DNA of 60,510 nucleotides from Micromonospora lupini str. Lupac 08 (GTDB lineage: Bacteria; Actinomycetota; Actinomycetes; Mycobacteriales; Micromonosporaceae). How positions within the stretch are numbered: the first letter of the stretch is position 1; each line of letters opens with the position of its first letter. The notes beneath the pieces were generated by a model. That model did not search any database. It was not told the origin of the DNA and was given only the letters and a program-made list of their open reading frames with translations. Shown here one piece after another: positions 8,871 through 17,749 of the stretch. Location of the stretch: the NCBI RefSeq assembly GCF_000297395.2, contig NZ_HF570108.1:4307300-4367809 (forward strand), written 5' to 3'. The translations under genes and the position numbers were made by a program.

Positions 8871-8905
8871 CATCGGCGATCTGGAGTTGATCAAGCGCGG
8901 CCGGG

Positions 8906-10276
8906 TTACCTCATGTTCGCGACCACGAACGGCGCGTGGCCGTGCAGGTAGTTGTTCCACCCGCCGGTCACCGGCGCGCCAGGGTTGAGCAGGTTCGTGG
9001 TGTCGGTGCCGACGTCGAGCTTCCAGGCGGTCCAGGAGATGCCGTTCGCCCTCATCCAGTCGATCCAGGACTGCGCCTCCGGCAGACAGGCCCGGCCGTC
9101 GAGGCCGCCGTCGGCGTTGCTGGCGCCCCACTCGGTGACGAACAGCGCCAGGCCGGCCCGGATCGCCGCGTCACCCTTGGCGCGCAGGGACGCGCCGTGG
9201 GTGCACGAGTAGAAGTGCAGCGTGTACATGAGGTTGGTGCCGGAGACGGGGCTGGCCGCCGCGACGTCCACGTCCTGCGACCACGTCGGCGTCCCGAGCA
9301 CGACGATGTTGTCCGGGTCGACGGCGCGGATCGCGGACACGACCGCCTGGTGGTACGGCTTGATGACGCCGGTCCAGCTGAACTGCAACGGCTCGTTCCA
9401 CGTCTCCCAGATGACGTTGGGCAGGTGACCGTAGCGGCGTGCCAGGTCACCGAAGAACGCCACCGCCTGGGACTGGTTGTTCTGCGCCTCGTGCGCGTGC
9501 CAGTCGACGATCACGTACACCCCGGCGGTGACCGCGTTGTTGATGATGGTCTCCACCTGCGCCCGCGCCCTGCCCGGGTCACTCAGGTACGCCCCGGCGG
9601 GCTCCACGCCCATCGCCGCGCGGATCACCTGGAGGTTCCAGTTGTCGCGCATCCAGGTCAGCGCGGACAGGTTCTCGGCGTAGGGAGCGGTCTCCCAGTT
9701 GAGCCACATGCTGCTGACGCCGCGCAGCTGCACCCGCGCGCCGGACCTGTCGCACATCGTCGTGCCGCAGACCCGTAGCTGCCCGTACCGCTGCACAGGC
9801 GTGCCGGTCGTCGGCGGCGGAGTCGTGGGGGGCGGCGTCGTCGGCGGCGGGGTCGTGGGCGGCGGGGTCGTGGGCGTCGTGCCGCCGGTGCAGGACACGC
9901 CGGCGCCGTTGACTGTGCAGTTCACCGGAGTGCCGGAGCCGTTGACCAGGAAGCCGAACGACGTCGACGCGCCGGCGCCGAGTGCGCCGTTCCACGACAC
10001 GTTGCTGAACGTGTAGTGGCTGCCGGAGGTCACCTGCTGGGCGTTCCACGACTGGCTGATGCTCGTGCCGGCCGGCAGGTCGAACTCGACCCGCCAACCG
10101 TTGATCGGCGCGGAGGTGTCGTTGGTGACCGTGACCTGGCCCTGATAGCCACTGCCCCAGCTGTTCGTCACGGAGAACGCGGCAGTTGCCGCGCTGGCCG
10201 GCGTGGCGATCATCGCCACCGTGCCGGCGAGCAGGCCGGCGACGGCCAGCGACGTGACAAGTCTCAGTGTGCGCAT
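8906..10276 (-). CDS. secreted endo-beta-glucanase: CBM2 - linker - GH5
   Basis: 456 aa secreted enzyme expected to cleave internal beta-1,4 bonds in cellulose or a related beta-glucan/mannan. The start at 10276 is chosen because it gives a clean signal peptide (MRTLRL, hydrophobic core, ATPASA cleavage near residue 29). A CBM2 cellulose-binding module (about 32-125, with its paired Trp/Cys pattern) follows, then a Thr/Pro linker of repeated TTPPP units (15-bp DNA repeats at about 9811-9876). The GH5 catalytic domain spans about 160-456. The acid/base Glu295 is in WNEP and the nucleophile Glu382 in TEWG. The HFYSCTHG segment resembles bacterial GH5_2-type cellulases. It is monocistronic. Confidence 0.92.
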   Translation of the reverse strand: MRTLRLVTSLAVAGLLAGTVAMIATPASAATAAFSVTNSWGSGYQGQVTVTNDTSAPINGWRVEFDLPAGTSISQSWNAQQVTSGSHYTFSNVSWNGALGAGASTSFGFLVNGSGTPVNCTVNGAGVSCTGGTTPTTPPPTTPPPTTPPPTTPPPTTGTPVQRYGQLRVCGTTMCDRSGARVQLRGVSSMWLNWETAPYAENLSALTWMRDNWNLQVIRAAMGVEPAGAYLSDPGRARAQVETIINNAVTAGVYVIVDWHAHEAQNNQSQAVAFFGDLARRYGHLPNVIWETWNEPLQFSWTGVIKPYHQAVVSAIRAVDPDNIVVLGTPTWSQDVDVAAASPVSGTNLMYTLHFYSCTHGASLRAKGDAAIRAGLALFVTEWGASNADGGLDGRACLPEAQSWIDWMRANGISWTAWKLDVGTDTTNLLNPGAPVTGGWNNYLHGHAPFVVANMR

Positions 10277-10334
10277 GCGGAACCCGCTTCGGATCGACGG
10301 TGATGGTCTGCGGCGGGGCGGCGCCTGCACGCAC

Positions 10335-10362
10335 AGTATCGATCAACGACGATGCCATGCAA
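10335..10362 (-). promoter_or_regulatory. candidate cellulase promoter
   Basis: Minus-strand TTGCAT (10357-10362), a 16-nt spacer and GATACT (10335-10340), giving a 5' leader of roughly 50 nt before the GH5 start. It is moderate by eye only. Confidence 0.3.
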
Positions 10363-10395
10363 GCCGGAGCGGGCGGATGCGCGCCGGTCGGCAGG

Positions 10396-11259
10396 TCACC
10401 CCCGCCGCCGGCCCCAACGGCGCGAACCGGTCGCGCCCCCCGACCCACCCTTCGCCCGGGCCAGCATCTCGGCCGCCACCCGCAGCTTCTGGGCGGGCTC
10501 CTCGGCGGCCGGGCCCAGCGTCTCCACGAAGCGGTTGCCCATGCCCAGGACCATGGCCGCCCGGTCGAGGTCGCCGATCAGGATCAGGCACTGGGCGTAC
10601 ACCCCGTAGGTGTTGGCCATCTCCCAGAAGGTCAGCGGACGCGCCAGGTCGAGCAGCCCCTGCCGCAGCTCGCAGGCCCGCGACGCCGCCAGCGCCGCCT
10701 CCTGGGCGCCGTCGCCCGACGACGGCCGGGTGAGGTGCCGGTGCAGCAGCGCCGTCGCCTGGTTGTGGTAGGCCGTGCCCATCGCCTCCCGGGTGCGGGG
10801 CCCGGCGGACGGCGGATTCCCGGCGGAGGTCAGGCCCATCGTCACGGCCCGTTCCAGCAGGTCCCGCCGCGTGGCGGGCTGACCGGCGGCGAACGAGACC
10901 TCGGCCAGGTCCACCAGGGCGGTGATCAGCTCGGCGAGGGCGTCGTCCCGGGGCGAGGCCGCCACGTTCCCGCCCTGGGCCGCCACGGCGTCGTACACCC
11001 GCTCGAAGACGACCACCGCCTCACCGCCGGGAGCCGTCCCGTCGGCGGCCCTGCCCATCGCGGACAGGAGCATGCTGTGCCGCCACAGCGCCCGGGCCAA
11101 CTGCTGCTGATCCTGCAGGGCCGCACCCGGACCCCGCACGGCCTCCCGGTACGCCTCGATCACCCGGACCCACAACCGGTCGGCCTCCGCCCAGGTGCCC
11201 TGTCGCGTCGCGCGCTCCCGCGCCTGCTCGAACAACCGTCGCCGCTCGTCCGGTCCCAT
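10396..11259 (-). CDS. hypothetical helical-repeat protein, last gene of the MoxR/VWA cluster
   Basis: 287 aa from ATG 11259; an upstream in-frame start would add 15 Arg-rich residues and looks less likely. Function not recognised. The sequence is almost entirely alpha-helical, with paired helices such as TWAEADRLWVRVIEAYREAV, ALAELITALVDLAEVSFA and TFWEMANTYGVYAQCLILIGDLDRA (segments of it), resembling degenerate TPR repeats. The C-terminus is basic. No signal peptide or membrane segment is seen. It begins 67 nt after the VWA gene on the same strand, so it is probably co-transcribed and may be a scaffold or effector for that system (inference). Confidence 0.6.
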   Translation of the reverse strand: MGPDERRRLFEQARERATRQGTWAEADRLWVRVIEAYREAVRGPGAALQDQQQLARALWRHSMLLSAMGRAADGTAPGGEAVVVFERVYDAVAAQGGNVAASPRDDALAELITALVDLAEVSFAAGQPATRRDLLERAVTMGLTSAGNPPSAGPRTREAMGTAYHNQATALLHRHLTRPSSGDGAQEAALAASRACELRQGLLDLARPLTFWEMANTYGVYAQCLILIGDLDRAAMVLGMGNRFVETLGPAAEEPAQKLRVAAEMLARAKGGSGGATGSRRWGRRRG

Positions 11260-11326
11260 CGTCCGCACCGCCCTTCGTGGTAGCCCCCAGCGACGCCACC
11301 GCACCAGGCAGCGAACATCGTCGATT

Positions 11327-12565
11327 CTAGGCCCGCCCGATGGTCACCACTCGCGCCCAGGCCGGCGGCGTTTGCGGCACCTCGTCCACTTCCTCGTTCC
11401 AGGACGTGCGGCGTCGGGGAAACAGGCCGACGACCGTCCGGGAGGCCGGACGGGCGGTCGGCCAGGGCGTCTGCCCGTCGGTCAGCGCCACGATGACGTC
11501 CGGGCAGGGCCGTGCCCGCAGCGCGCGGGCGAAGCCCGTGCGCAGATCCGTGCCGCCACCGCCGATCAGTGGGATCTCCCCCGCGCGGCACAGGGAGTGC
11601 ACGATCTGGGGCGCCGCGTCGCACGGCAACACGCTCACCAGGTCGCGCCGCCCGCCGACGGCTCGGCAGATCGCCGCCACCTCGAGCAGCGCGCTGCCCA
11701 ACTCGGCGTCGCTGACCGACCCGGACGTGTCGACGATGACGCAGACCGTCGGAGGTCGGCGCCGCAGGCTGGGCAGGATCACACCGGGCAGGCTCGCGGA
11801 CCGCCGGGACGGCCGGCCGTAGGTGTGGTCCGCGCCGACCCCGGCGGCCACCGCCGCCGAGCGGATCGCCGCACCCAGCAGGTCCCGCCACGGTTGCGGG
11901 GGATGGAACGCCTCCTCCGCCCACCGCCGCCACCCCAGGGGTACGGACCCCGGGTGCCCGGTGATGCCCTCCGCCACCCGGAACCGGACCGCGTCGCGCT
12001 CCTGCTCGCTGAGGCCGTGCGCGCCGTCCGGTCCCAGGTCCCACTCCCGCGCCAGCCCGTCCGCGCCGCTGCCGCAGTCCAACCAGACCAGATCCTGGGT
12101 ACGCGGGCCGAGCCCGAACTGACGCAGGTAGTCCTCCATCAGCTCTCCCGGGTTGAGGCCCAACGACGCCGGCTCGACGGCACCCTCGGGCGTCGCCAGC
12201 CCGTCACCGAAGATGTCGTCGTTGATCTCGCAGTCCGCGGCGATGTTCATCCGCAGGCGCTCCCCCGGGCCGCTCAGCCCTCGTTCCCGAGCGACCCGGT
12301 CGCCCCGTCCGTGGTGGTCGCGCAGCAGGTGCGACACCTCGTGCACCCACACCCCGGCCAGTTCCTCCACCGGGGTGCGGTCCACGAACGTCGGCGAGAC
12401 GTAGCAACGCCAGTGCCGGTCCACGGCCATCGTCGGCACCTGCCGGGACGCCACCGGATGCAGGGCGAACAACGCCGTCGCCAGGTAGGGCCGGACGCGG
12501 GCGGCGTGCAGTCGGGCCGCGTACAGCTTGTCGGCGTCCAGTGTCGTCGCGTTCGGGGCGTTCAC
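11327..12565 (-). CDS. VWA-domain / DUF2201-like putative metallopeptidase
   Basis: 412 aa. The GTG start at 12565 overlaps the TGA of the MoxR gene (GTGA), which fixes both ends. The N-terminal about 200 residues carry a zinc-protease-like motif VHEVSHLLRDHH (HExxH) and ADCEINDD, as in the DUF2201 putative metallopeptidase domain. The C-terminal half is a von Willebrand A-like domain with an intact MIDAS: DTSGSVSD, GGGGTDL and ALTDGQT. Families of this type work with MoxR AAA+ ATPases as metal-dependent adaptor or chaperone partners. Whether the HExxH site is active is not known. It is cytoplasmic by absence of a signal peptide. Confidence 0.82.
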   Translation of the reverse strand: MNAPNATTLDADKLYAARLHAARVRPYLATALFALHPVASRQVPTMAVDRHWRCYVSPTFVDRTPVEELAGVWVHEVSHLLRDHHGRGDRVARERGLSGPGERLRMNIAADCEINDDIFGDGLATPEGAVEPASLGLNPGELMEDYLRQFGLGPRTQDLVWLDCGSGADGLAREWDLGPDGAHGLSEQERDAVRFRVAEGITGHPGSVPLGWRRWAEEAFHPPQPWRDLLGAAIRSAAVAAGVGADHTYGRPSRRSASLPGVILPSLRRRPPTVCVIVDTSGSVSDAELGSALLEVAAICRAVGGRRDLVSVLPCDAAPQIVHSLCRAGEIPLIGGGGTDLRTGFARALRARPCPDVIVALTDGQTPWPTARPASRTVVGLFPRRRTSWNEEVDEVPQTPPAWARVVTIGRA

Positions 12566-13788
12566 CGTCGCACCCCGGCGGCGGCCGCGACGCGGGCCGT
12601 CGCCTGGTCGGCCCGCCGGGACAGCGACACCGCCCCGCCGAGGCGCTCGATCGTGTCGGGGACGTCCCAGTCCTCCCGGCGCAGGGTGGCGAGGTTGGTC
12701 GCGGGAACCACGACCAGATCCGGCGCTCCGGTGTCCACGGCCCGGGCCAGCAGAGCCCATGCCGCGTCCCACCGCGACCGCTCCGGGCGGTTGCGGACCG
12801 CCGCCACGACGGCGTCCAGCACCGCCTGGCGCAGATCGCCCCGTTCGGGCAGGACGGCCGTCGCCGGGTCGGCCAGCAGGTCCTCCGGGTCGGGCAGGTC
12901 CATCCGGTCCATGCTGGCCAGCAGCTCCAGCCCTGGGCCGTCGCCCACGGTGCCCCGCACCAGCGTGGACAGCACCTCGCGGGAGACGCCGGCCGCGGTC
13001 GCGAAGGCGGTCAACCGCAGTGCCATCTCCCAGCTACGGGGCGACGGCCACGGCCCGCCCCGGGCGGCATCGGTGGTGGGCAGCCGGTGCACGAGATCCG
13101 GGCGGACCGCCAGCAGGCCGCAAACCGCGCGGCGGGCGAAGGCGACGGCCTCCGGCAACAGCTCCGGGTCGAGGCGGGGCAGCGCCGCCCGAGGCCACGT
13201 GCCGCCCAGTCCACGGACGACGACCTCGTGATCGTGGATCCACCGAAGGTGGACGAAGCGGTTGGCCAGCGGCGGGCTCAGCTCCCAGCCGTCGGCCGCC
13301 GACGACCGGGGATTGGCGGCGGCGACGATCCGTACGCCGGGCGGCAGCCGCAGGGCACCGACGCGCCGCTCCAGCACGAGGCGCAACAGGGCAGCCTGAA
13401 CGGCCGGCGGGGCGGTGGACAACTCGTCGAGGAACAGCAGCCCTCGACCGGCCCGGACCAGGCGCACGGCCCAGTCCGGTGGGGCCATCGGGACGCCCTG
13501 GTTCGCGGGGTCGGCGCCGATGATCGGCAGCCCCGAGAAGTCGGACGGTTCATGGACGCTGGCGACGACTGTGGTCAGTGGCAGGTCCAGGGTGGTGGCC
13601 AGGTGGGTCAGGGCGGCCGTCTTGCCGATGCCGGGCTCACCCCAGAGGAGTACGGGCAGGTCGGCCGCCACGGTCAGGGTCAGGGCTGCCAGCTGGGTGT
13701 CGGGGCGCGGTTCGGTGGTGGTCGCGCCGAGCAGAGCGAGCAGGTCGCCGGCGACGTCGAGCTGAGGACTGGTTGCAGGCATGGTCAT
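12562..13788 (-). CDS. MoxR-type AAA+ ATPase
   Basis: 408 aa from ATG 13788; upstream in-frame codons would overlap the preceding gene. Walker A GEPGIGKTA and Walker B LLFLDE lie in the first 150 residues. The sensor region VRIVAAANPRS and the arginine-finger region SPPLANRFVH follow, and then a helical lid domain. MoxR ATPases remodel or activate VWA-domain partners, and here the partner gene overlaps by 4 bp downstream. The upstream 457-aa gene ends 40 nt before this start. The C-terminal ATVAAAAGVRR-like tail is not conserved in any function I recognise. Confidence 0.85.
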   Translation of the reverse strand: MTMPATSPQLDVAGDLLALLGATTTEPRPDTQLAALTLTVAADLPVLLWGEPGIGKTAALTHLATTLDLPLTTVVASVHEPSDFSGLPIIGADPANQGVPMAPPDWAVRLVRAGRGLLFLDELSTAPPAVQAALLRLVLERRVGALRLPPGVRIVAAANPRSSAADGWELSPPLANRFVHLRWIHDHEVVVRGLGGTWPRAALPRLDPELLPEAVAFARRAVCGLLAVRPDLVHRLPTTDAARGGPWPSPRSWEMALRLTAFATAAGVSREVLSTLVRGTVGDGPGLELLASMDRMDLPDPEDLLADPATAVLPERGDLRQAVLDAVVAAVRNRPERSRWDAAWALLARAVDTGAPDLVVVPATNLATLRREDWDVPDTIERLGGAVSLSRRADQATARVAAAAGVRR

Positions 13789-13828
13789 CACCGTTGGGTT
13801 CGTGGCGGGTGAAGTGGGGGGTCCGCGA

Positions 13829-15202
13829 TCAGCGGTTTGTCGCGTGCCGCGAGCGCTGGCGTCGCGCACCTGAGCGGCGAGGTTCCGGCGCGGTGGGGCC
13901 CCGCTCGGCCCCGATCAGGCCGGCCCGGAACAGGCCGTGGGTTATCCGCCGCTGCGCGGCGGTTTCGAGTTCGTCACGCAGGGACCCGTCGCGCAGAAGC
14001 GCTTTGGGGCCGAGCAACGCCTCGACGGTGGCCAGCGCGCCGGCGGCGTCCCCGTGGTCCAGGCGGGCCCGCACGTCGGGCAGGCAATCGGGCTGTCGAT
14101 GCGCCTCGTCGATCGCCCGCAGACAGGGCAGCGGGGTCCCGGTGAGCGCGGCCAGCAATTCCTCCCGGCGGATCTCGGCCGGGTCGTGGTCCAGTGCGGC
14201 GAGCACGCCCCCGACCAGGCCGATGCGATGAAGGGCGCCTCGGCACGGCACCAGGCGCGGCAGTTCGGCGCGCTTCGGTGCGGTGGGGCCGGTCGACACC
14301 GGATGCTCAGGCACGAGCGCCGACGCGACCAGCGGGTGCAGCCGGTCGGCCTCGACCAGCCCGGCCCGCAGCAGCGCCAGATCGGGCAGCACCCAGGTCG
14401 CCGCGTCGGGCAGCACCGGCAACCCTGGCCCGCCCGATTGGGAGACACGTGCCGAAGGCGACTCGTCGTGCCCGGCCGGGGCCACCTCAAGGACCAGCCG
14501 ACGTCCGCCGCCGAGTCGCACGGTGACAGCTCCGCCGGTACGCCCTTCGGCACGGAGCAGAAGCGCCGCCTCAGCCACCCATCGGTCCGTCGCGTGCCCG
14601 GACGCCCGCGCCGCCCCTCCCCACTCGTCGGGGACGACCGAGGCTGGGGTGTCCCACGGCAGCCGGTCCGCACCGGATCGAGTCCGCAGCTCACCGGCCC
14701 GACGCGCGTCCCACAGGTGACGATGCAGGTCGAGCCGGAATCGCCGGTCGGGGTGAGGATGCGCGCCGGACCCGCGGCGCGACCCGTCCCACAACCCGAG
14801 GCTGATCCGCTGCCCGGCGTCGGCCCAGGCCGGCGGAGTCCGGGCAACCAGGTGCACCGGGCCGCCGCCGGGCCGCTCCGGGTCGTACCGGGAGAGCGAG
14901 ACGATCAGGCCCGGACGCAGCAGACCGTCGGGAGCGACCCTCGGCAGATGCCAGCGCAGCAGGTCCGGGGCCAGCTGACGGAGGTCGGCGCGGACCCGTG
15001 CCGCCAGCTCCCGACCGTGGCGGCCGGCGAGCGCGCGCAGGTTGATGTCGGCATCGACACGCGCTGCGGCGCACGCCCCGGCCCAGTCACCGACCCGGCG
15101 GCGAGCGGTCGCGCGCTCGATCATGGACGGCGGAACGGCGAACTCGCGCACGCTCTGCCAGAAGGACAGTCGAGAATCCGCATTCGCGGCCCGGGAGTGC
15201 AT
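13829..15202 (-). CDS. hypothetical protein, first gene of the MoxR/VWA cluster
   Basis: 457 aa from ATG 15202 (GGTGAG SD at 5 nt; a GTG two codons upstream is possible). Function not recognised. No signal peptide or transmembrane helix is seen. Visible features are an N-terminal helical segment, a middle region with beta-rich runs (GAVTVRLGGGRRLVLEVAPA) and a C-terminal helical part (RREELLAALTGTPLPCLRAI) with a basic tail RRSGARRQRSRHATNR. Its position at the head of the MoxR and VWA genes suggests that it is the target, sensor or adaptor of that chaperone pair, but this is inferred from synteny only. Confidence 0.6.
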   Translation of the reverse strand: MHSRAANADSRLSFWQSVREFAVPPSMIERATARRRVGDWAGACAAARVDADINLRALAGRHGRELAARVRADLRQLAPDLLRWHLPRVAPDGLLRPGLIVSLSRYDPERPGGGPVHLVARTPPAWADAGQRISLGLWDGSRRGSGAHPHPDRRFRLDLHRHLWDARRAGELRTRSGADRLPWDTPASVVPDEWGGAARASGHATDRWVAEAALLLRAEGRTGGAVTVRLGGGRRLVLEVAPAGHDESPSARVSQSGGPGLPVLPDAATWVLPDLALLRAGLVEADRLHPLVASALVPEHPVSTGPTAPKRAELPRLVPCRGALHRIGLVGGVLAALDHDPAEIRREELLAALTGTPLPCLRAIDEAHRQPDCLPDVRARLDHGDAAGALATVEALLGPKALLRDGSLRDELETAAQRRITHGLFRAGLIGAERGPTAPEPRRSGARRQRSRHATNR

Positions 15203-15336
15203 CAGCACTCACCGTTCGCGGATCGGACCCCCAATCTGAAAAGAGAGGAAGTGATCATCGCGGCGGAGCATACCGCCGGGACGCCGGCTCCGCCAGAGCC
15301 TTCGCGCCGTCTCAGCGGTGGGACCTGTCGGGACGA

Positions 15337-15393
15337 GGCGCGCAGGCGGGCGAAGTCGTCCGCGAGACAGTCGAGATATCGCGAGTACTCCAT
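15337..15393 (-). pseudogene. N-terminal remnant resembling a mycothiol-dependent maleylpyruvate isomerase family gene
   Basis: An ATG at 15393 opens the sequence MEYSRYLDCLADDFARLRA, which resembles the start of MDMPI-family (DinB-like, mycothiol-dependent) proteins of actinobacteria. The expected continuation (a CPGW.. motif) is missing, and the frame degrades into unrelated residues for about 45 codons before stopping at 15202. I read this as a truncated fossil. A chance similarity over 19 residues cannot be excluded. Confidence 0.4.
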
Positions 15394-15466
15394 GCCGGAC
15401 AGCTCAGCACACCGCACCGACAACCACCCGGTCCCGCGCCCACGCCGGTCTCCGCCGCGTACGGCC

Positions 15467-15492
15467 GGGGCCGGACCGTGCGGGCCGGCCCC
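15467..15492 (-). terminator. GC-rich hairpin after the DHFR-like reductase gene
   Basis: GGGGCCGG (15467-15474) pairs with CCGGCCCC (15485-15492) across a 10-nt loop, just 3' of the reductase stop codon at 15501. Confidence 0.5.
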
Positions 15493-15500
15493 CGAGGCGT

Positions 15501-16103
15501 TCAGGCCGCCGGGCGTACGCGGTAGGCAAGGTGCGTGACGCCGTCGCCCTCGACGACGCGGAACGGGCCGTCGAGCTGCAGTGGCGCGATCGTCAGGCCG
15601 GCGAAGAACGGAATGCCGGCGCCGAGCACGACCGGGACGAGGTCGACGTGCACCTCGTCGAGCAGGCCGGCCTCGGCGACCTGGGCCGCGATGGTGCCAC
15701 CGTTGACGCCGACCTCCTTGTCACCGGCGAGCGCCTTCGCCCGGTCGATGGCGCTGGCGATGCCGTCGGTGACGAAGACGAAGGAGTCGCTCTCCGGCTC
15801 CCAGCCCTCCGGCACGGTGTGCGTGACGACCACGACGGGCACGTCCATCGGGTGCCGGCCGCCCCAACCGTTGGTCATGTCGAACAGCCGCCGGCCGACG
15901 ACAAGCGCCCCGGTGCGCGCGTTGAGGTCCCGCAGGTGCTGCGCGCTCGCTGCGGACGTCCGGAACGTCATCTCGGGGTTGGCCGTCGGCGTCTCGACAT
16001 CGCCGCTGCCGTACCACCGGAAGAGGTGCTCGAAGCCGCCGTGGGAGGCGTCCGCGATGTAGCCGTCCAACGACATCGTCGCCCCGGTCGTCACCTTCGT
16101 CAT
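15501..16103 (-). CDS. dihydrofolate reductase family protein (RibD C-terminal-like)
   Basis: 200 aa from ATG 16103, which has AAGGAG 8 nt upstream; longer in-frame starts lack this. The fold is that of the RibD C-terminal/DHFR-like reductases: ATMSLDGYIA at the N-terminus, TGALVVGRRLFDM, the NADPH-binding VNGGTIAAQVAEAGLLDE stretch (part of it) and PVVLGAGIPFF. Proteins of this kind are often of unknown substrate; a role in folate synthesis is unlikely. It is monocistronic, flanked by a hairpin on each side. Confidence 0.82.
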   Translation of the reverse strand: MTKVTTGATMSLDGYIADASHGGFEHLFRWYGSGDVETPTANPEMTFRTSAASAQHLRDLNARTGALVVGRRLFDMTNGWGGRHPMDVPVVVVTHTVPEGWEPESDSFVFVTDGIASAIDRAKALAGDKEVGVNGGTIAAQVAEAGLLDEVHVDLVPVVLGAGIPFFAGLTIAPLQLDGPFRVVEGDGVTHLAYRVRPAA

Positions 16104-16205
16104 CGGTCCACTCCTTGGTGTGTCGGTGTCAGCCTGCCGGTGGGGCCGGTCGTGCCCGGCCCTCACCCCACGGTCGAAGCAGGCAATGCCGTCCTCGACA
16201 CGGCC

Positions 16206-16222
16206 GCCGAACTTTTTTCGGC
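16206..16222 (-). terminator. small hairpin between the SGNH hydrolase and reductase genes
   Basis: GCCGAA / TTCGGC with a 5-nt loop rich in A on the minus strand, in the 202-nt gap downstream of the SGNH hydrolase. The stem is weak. Confidence 0.3.
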
Positions 16223-16305
16223 CACGTCCGGACCGCCGCCGGTCAGCCCCGGTCGAGCTGCACGCCTCGGTGGATGTGGTCACCCTCCGGTGCGGTGACG
16301 ACTGT

Positions 16306-17574
16306 TCAACGGATCTGGGCGGCGACGGCGACGGCGGCGACTGTCGCCCCGGTGTCGTTGAGGTGCAGGGAGTCGACGTCGGCGTACGCCAGTCGCAGGG
16401 CGTCCCGGTCGGTGGGATCGGCGAGGATCCGGTCGAGGTCGACCACGGCGTCGTACTCGCCGCTGGTGCGGATCCAGCGGTTCACCTCGTCGCGTACCGC
16501 CTCTTTCTCCTGGGTGTAGCCGTACGAGCCCTTGAAGGGCGGCAGCGTGGCGCCGACGACGGTGACCCGGTGGGCCCGGGCGGCGCGGATCAGCGCCCGG
16601 TGGCCGTCGATGAGCTGTCCGGCGGTCACCACCGGCGAGGCCCCGCAGCCGAAGTCGGGGTAGCCGCCACCGTCGATGTCGTTGATGCCGATCAGAACGA
16701 CCACCGACCGGACGCCCGGCTGCCCGAGCACATCGTGGTGGAACCGGCCGACGCCTCGCTCGCCGAAGCACTGTGAGTCGGCAAGCAGTTTGTTGCCGCC
16801 GATGCCGGCGTTGGCGACCGCCAGGGGGCGGCCGGTGGCGACCAGCCGCTCGGCCAACTGGTCGGGGTAGCGGTTGTCGGCGCCGGGGGTGGAGCCGTAG
16901 CCGTCGGTGTGCGAGTCGCCGAACGTCACCACCGTGCCCAGGGTGTGCGGTGATCCGGCGACGTCCACGCCGGCCAGGTGGTACCGGGACTGGCTGGTCT
17001 CGCCGGCGAACGCCGCCGCGCGGTGGTCGAAGCGGTGATCGCCCGCCGCGCGGTACGAGGTGGTGAGCCCGTCCTGGTGGTAGGTCGCCGGGCCGGTGGG
17101 GCCGGCGAAGTACAGCGTGACGGTCAACGACTCCAATGCCCGGACCGGCAGGAACACCGGGTCGGAGGTGGTCTCGGCGCCGATGGGCACGCTCGTCGAG
17201 CGCCGCTGGTCGAAGGTGACCGGTCGCAGGGTGCCGGGCCGCACCGCCGCGCCGACGGAGCTGCGGCCCACGGTGGCGCCGGTCAGCCGCAACGGTTGGC
17301 TGCCGTAGCGGTTGGACACCCGGATCCGGATGCGGGAGCCGGCCGCGGTGACCCGGACGACCTGCCGGACCGACTCGTCGGCGAAGCCGGGGACGGACCA
17401 GTTCGGGCCGAGCCAGTCGCTGCTCGGCACGGGGTGGTGGTGGGCGACCGACCAGGCCGCCGACCAGCCGCCCGGCCCGTCGGGTCCGGTGGGCGCGGCG
17501 CTCGCCGGGGTGGCCGACGCCAGCAGGAACAGGGCGGTGAGGACGGGAAGGAGGCGACCTGTCGACATCGACAC
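16306..17574 (-). CDS. secreted SGNH/GDSL-family hydrolase
   Basis: 422 aa exported esterase/lipase-type hydrolase. The GTG at 17574 has AAAGGA at 7 nt and begins just before the signal peptide (core LLPVLTALFLLASA, cleavage near ATPASA). The N-terminal about 180 residues form a beta-rich domain (SDWLGPNWSVPGF, RIRVSNRYGSQPLRL). The catalytic SGNH blocks follow: block I FGDSHTDGYG (Ser), GIGGNKLL (Gly), LIGINDIDG (Asn) and DVDSLHLND (Asp/His near the C-terminus). The natural ester is unknown; secreted members cleave acyl groups from polysaccharides or lipids. It is divergent from the SARP regulator across 175 nt. Confidence 0.87.
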   Translation of the reverse strand: MSMSTGRLLPVLTALFLLASATPASAAPTGPDGPGGWSAAWSVAHHHPVPSSDWLGPNWSVPGFADESVRQVVRVTAAGSRIRIRVSNRYGSQPLRLTGATVGRSSVGAAVRPGTLRPVTFDQRRSTSVPIGAETTSDPVFLPVRALESLTVTLYFAGPTGPATYHQDGLTTSYRAAGDHRFDHRAAAFAGETSQSRYHLAGVDVAGSPHTLGTVVTFGDSHTDGYGSTPGADNRYPDQLAERLVATGRPLAVANAGIGGNKLLADSQCFGERGVGRFHHDVLGQPGVRSVVVLIGINDIDGGGYPDFGCGASPVVTAGQLIDGHRALIRAARAHRVTVVGATLPPFKGSYGYTQEKEAVRDEVNRWIRTSGEYDAVVDLDRILADPTDRDALRLAYADVDSLHLNDTGATVAAVAVAAQIR

Positions 17575-17736
17575 GGGACTGTCCTTTCGGGAACGGGTGG
17601 GTGGACCCTCGGGGCCGTCCGCGACGGCCGACCGATGTGGTTCACCCTGCGCCGACCGCCTTACCGTTTCTTTACGGCCGGCCGGCCGGCCGACCCACCG
17701 CCACCGTCGGGGCCTCGTGCGGCAGGTCAGGGGCCG

Positions 17737-17742
17737 TATCCT
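17737..17742 (+). promoter_or_regulatory. candidate leaderless -10 of the SARP regulator
   Basis: TATCCT followed by 7 nt and the ATG at 17750, with no Shine-Dalgarno between. This supports a leaderless mRNA and the chosen start. Confidence 0.45.
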
Positions 17743-17749
17743 GGCCGCC

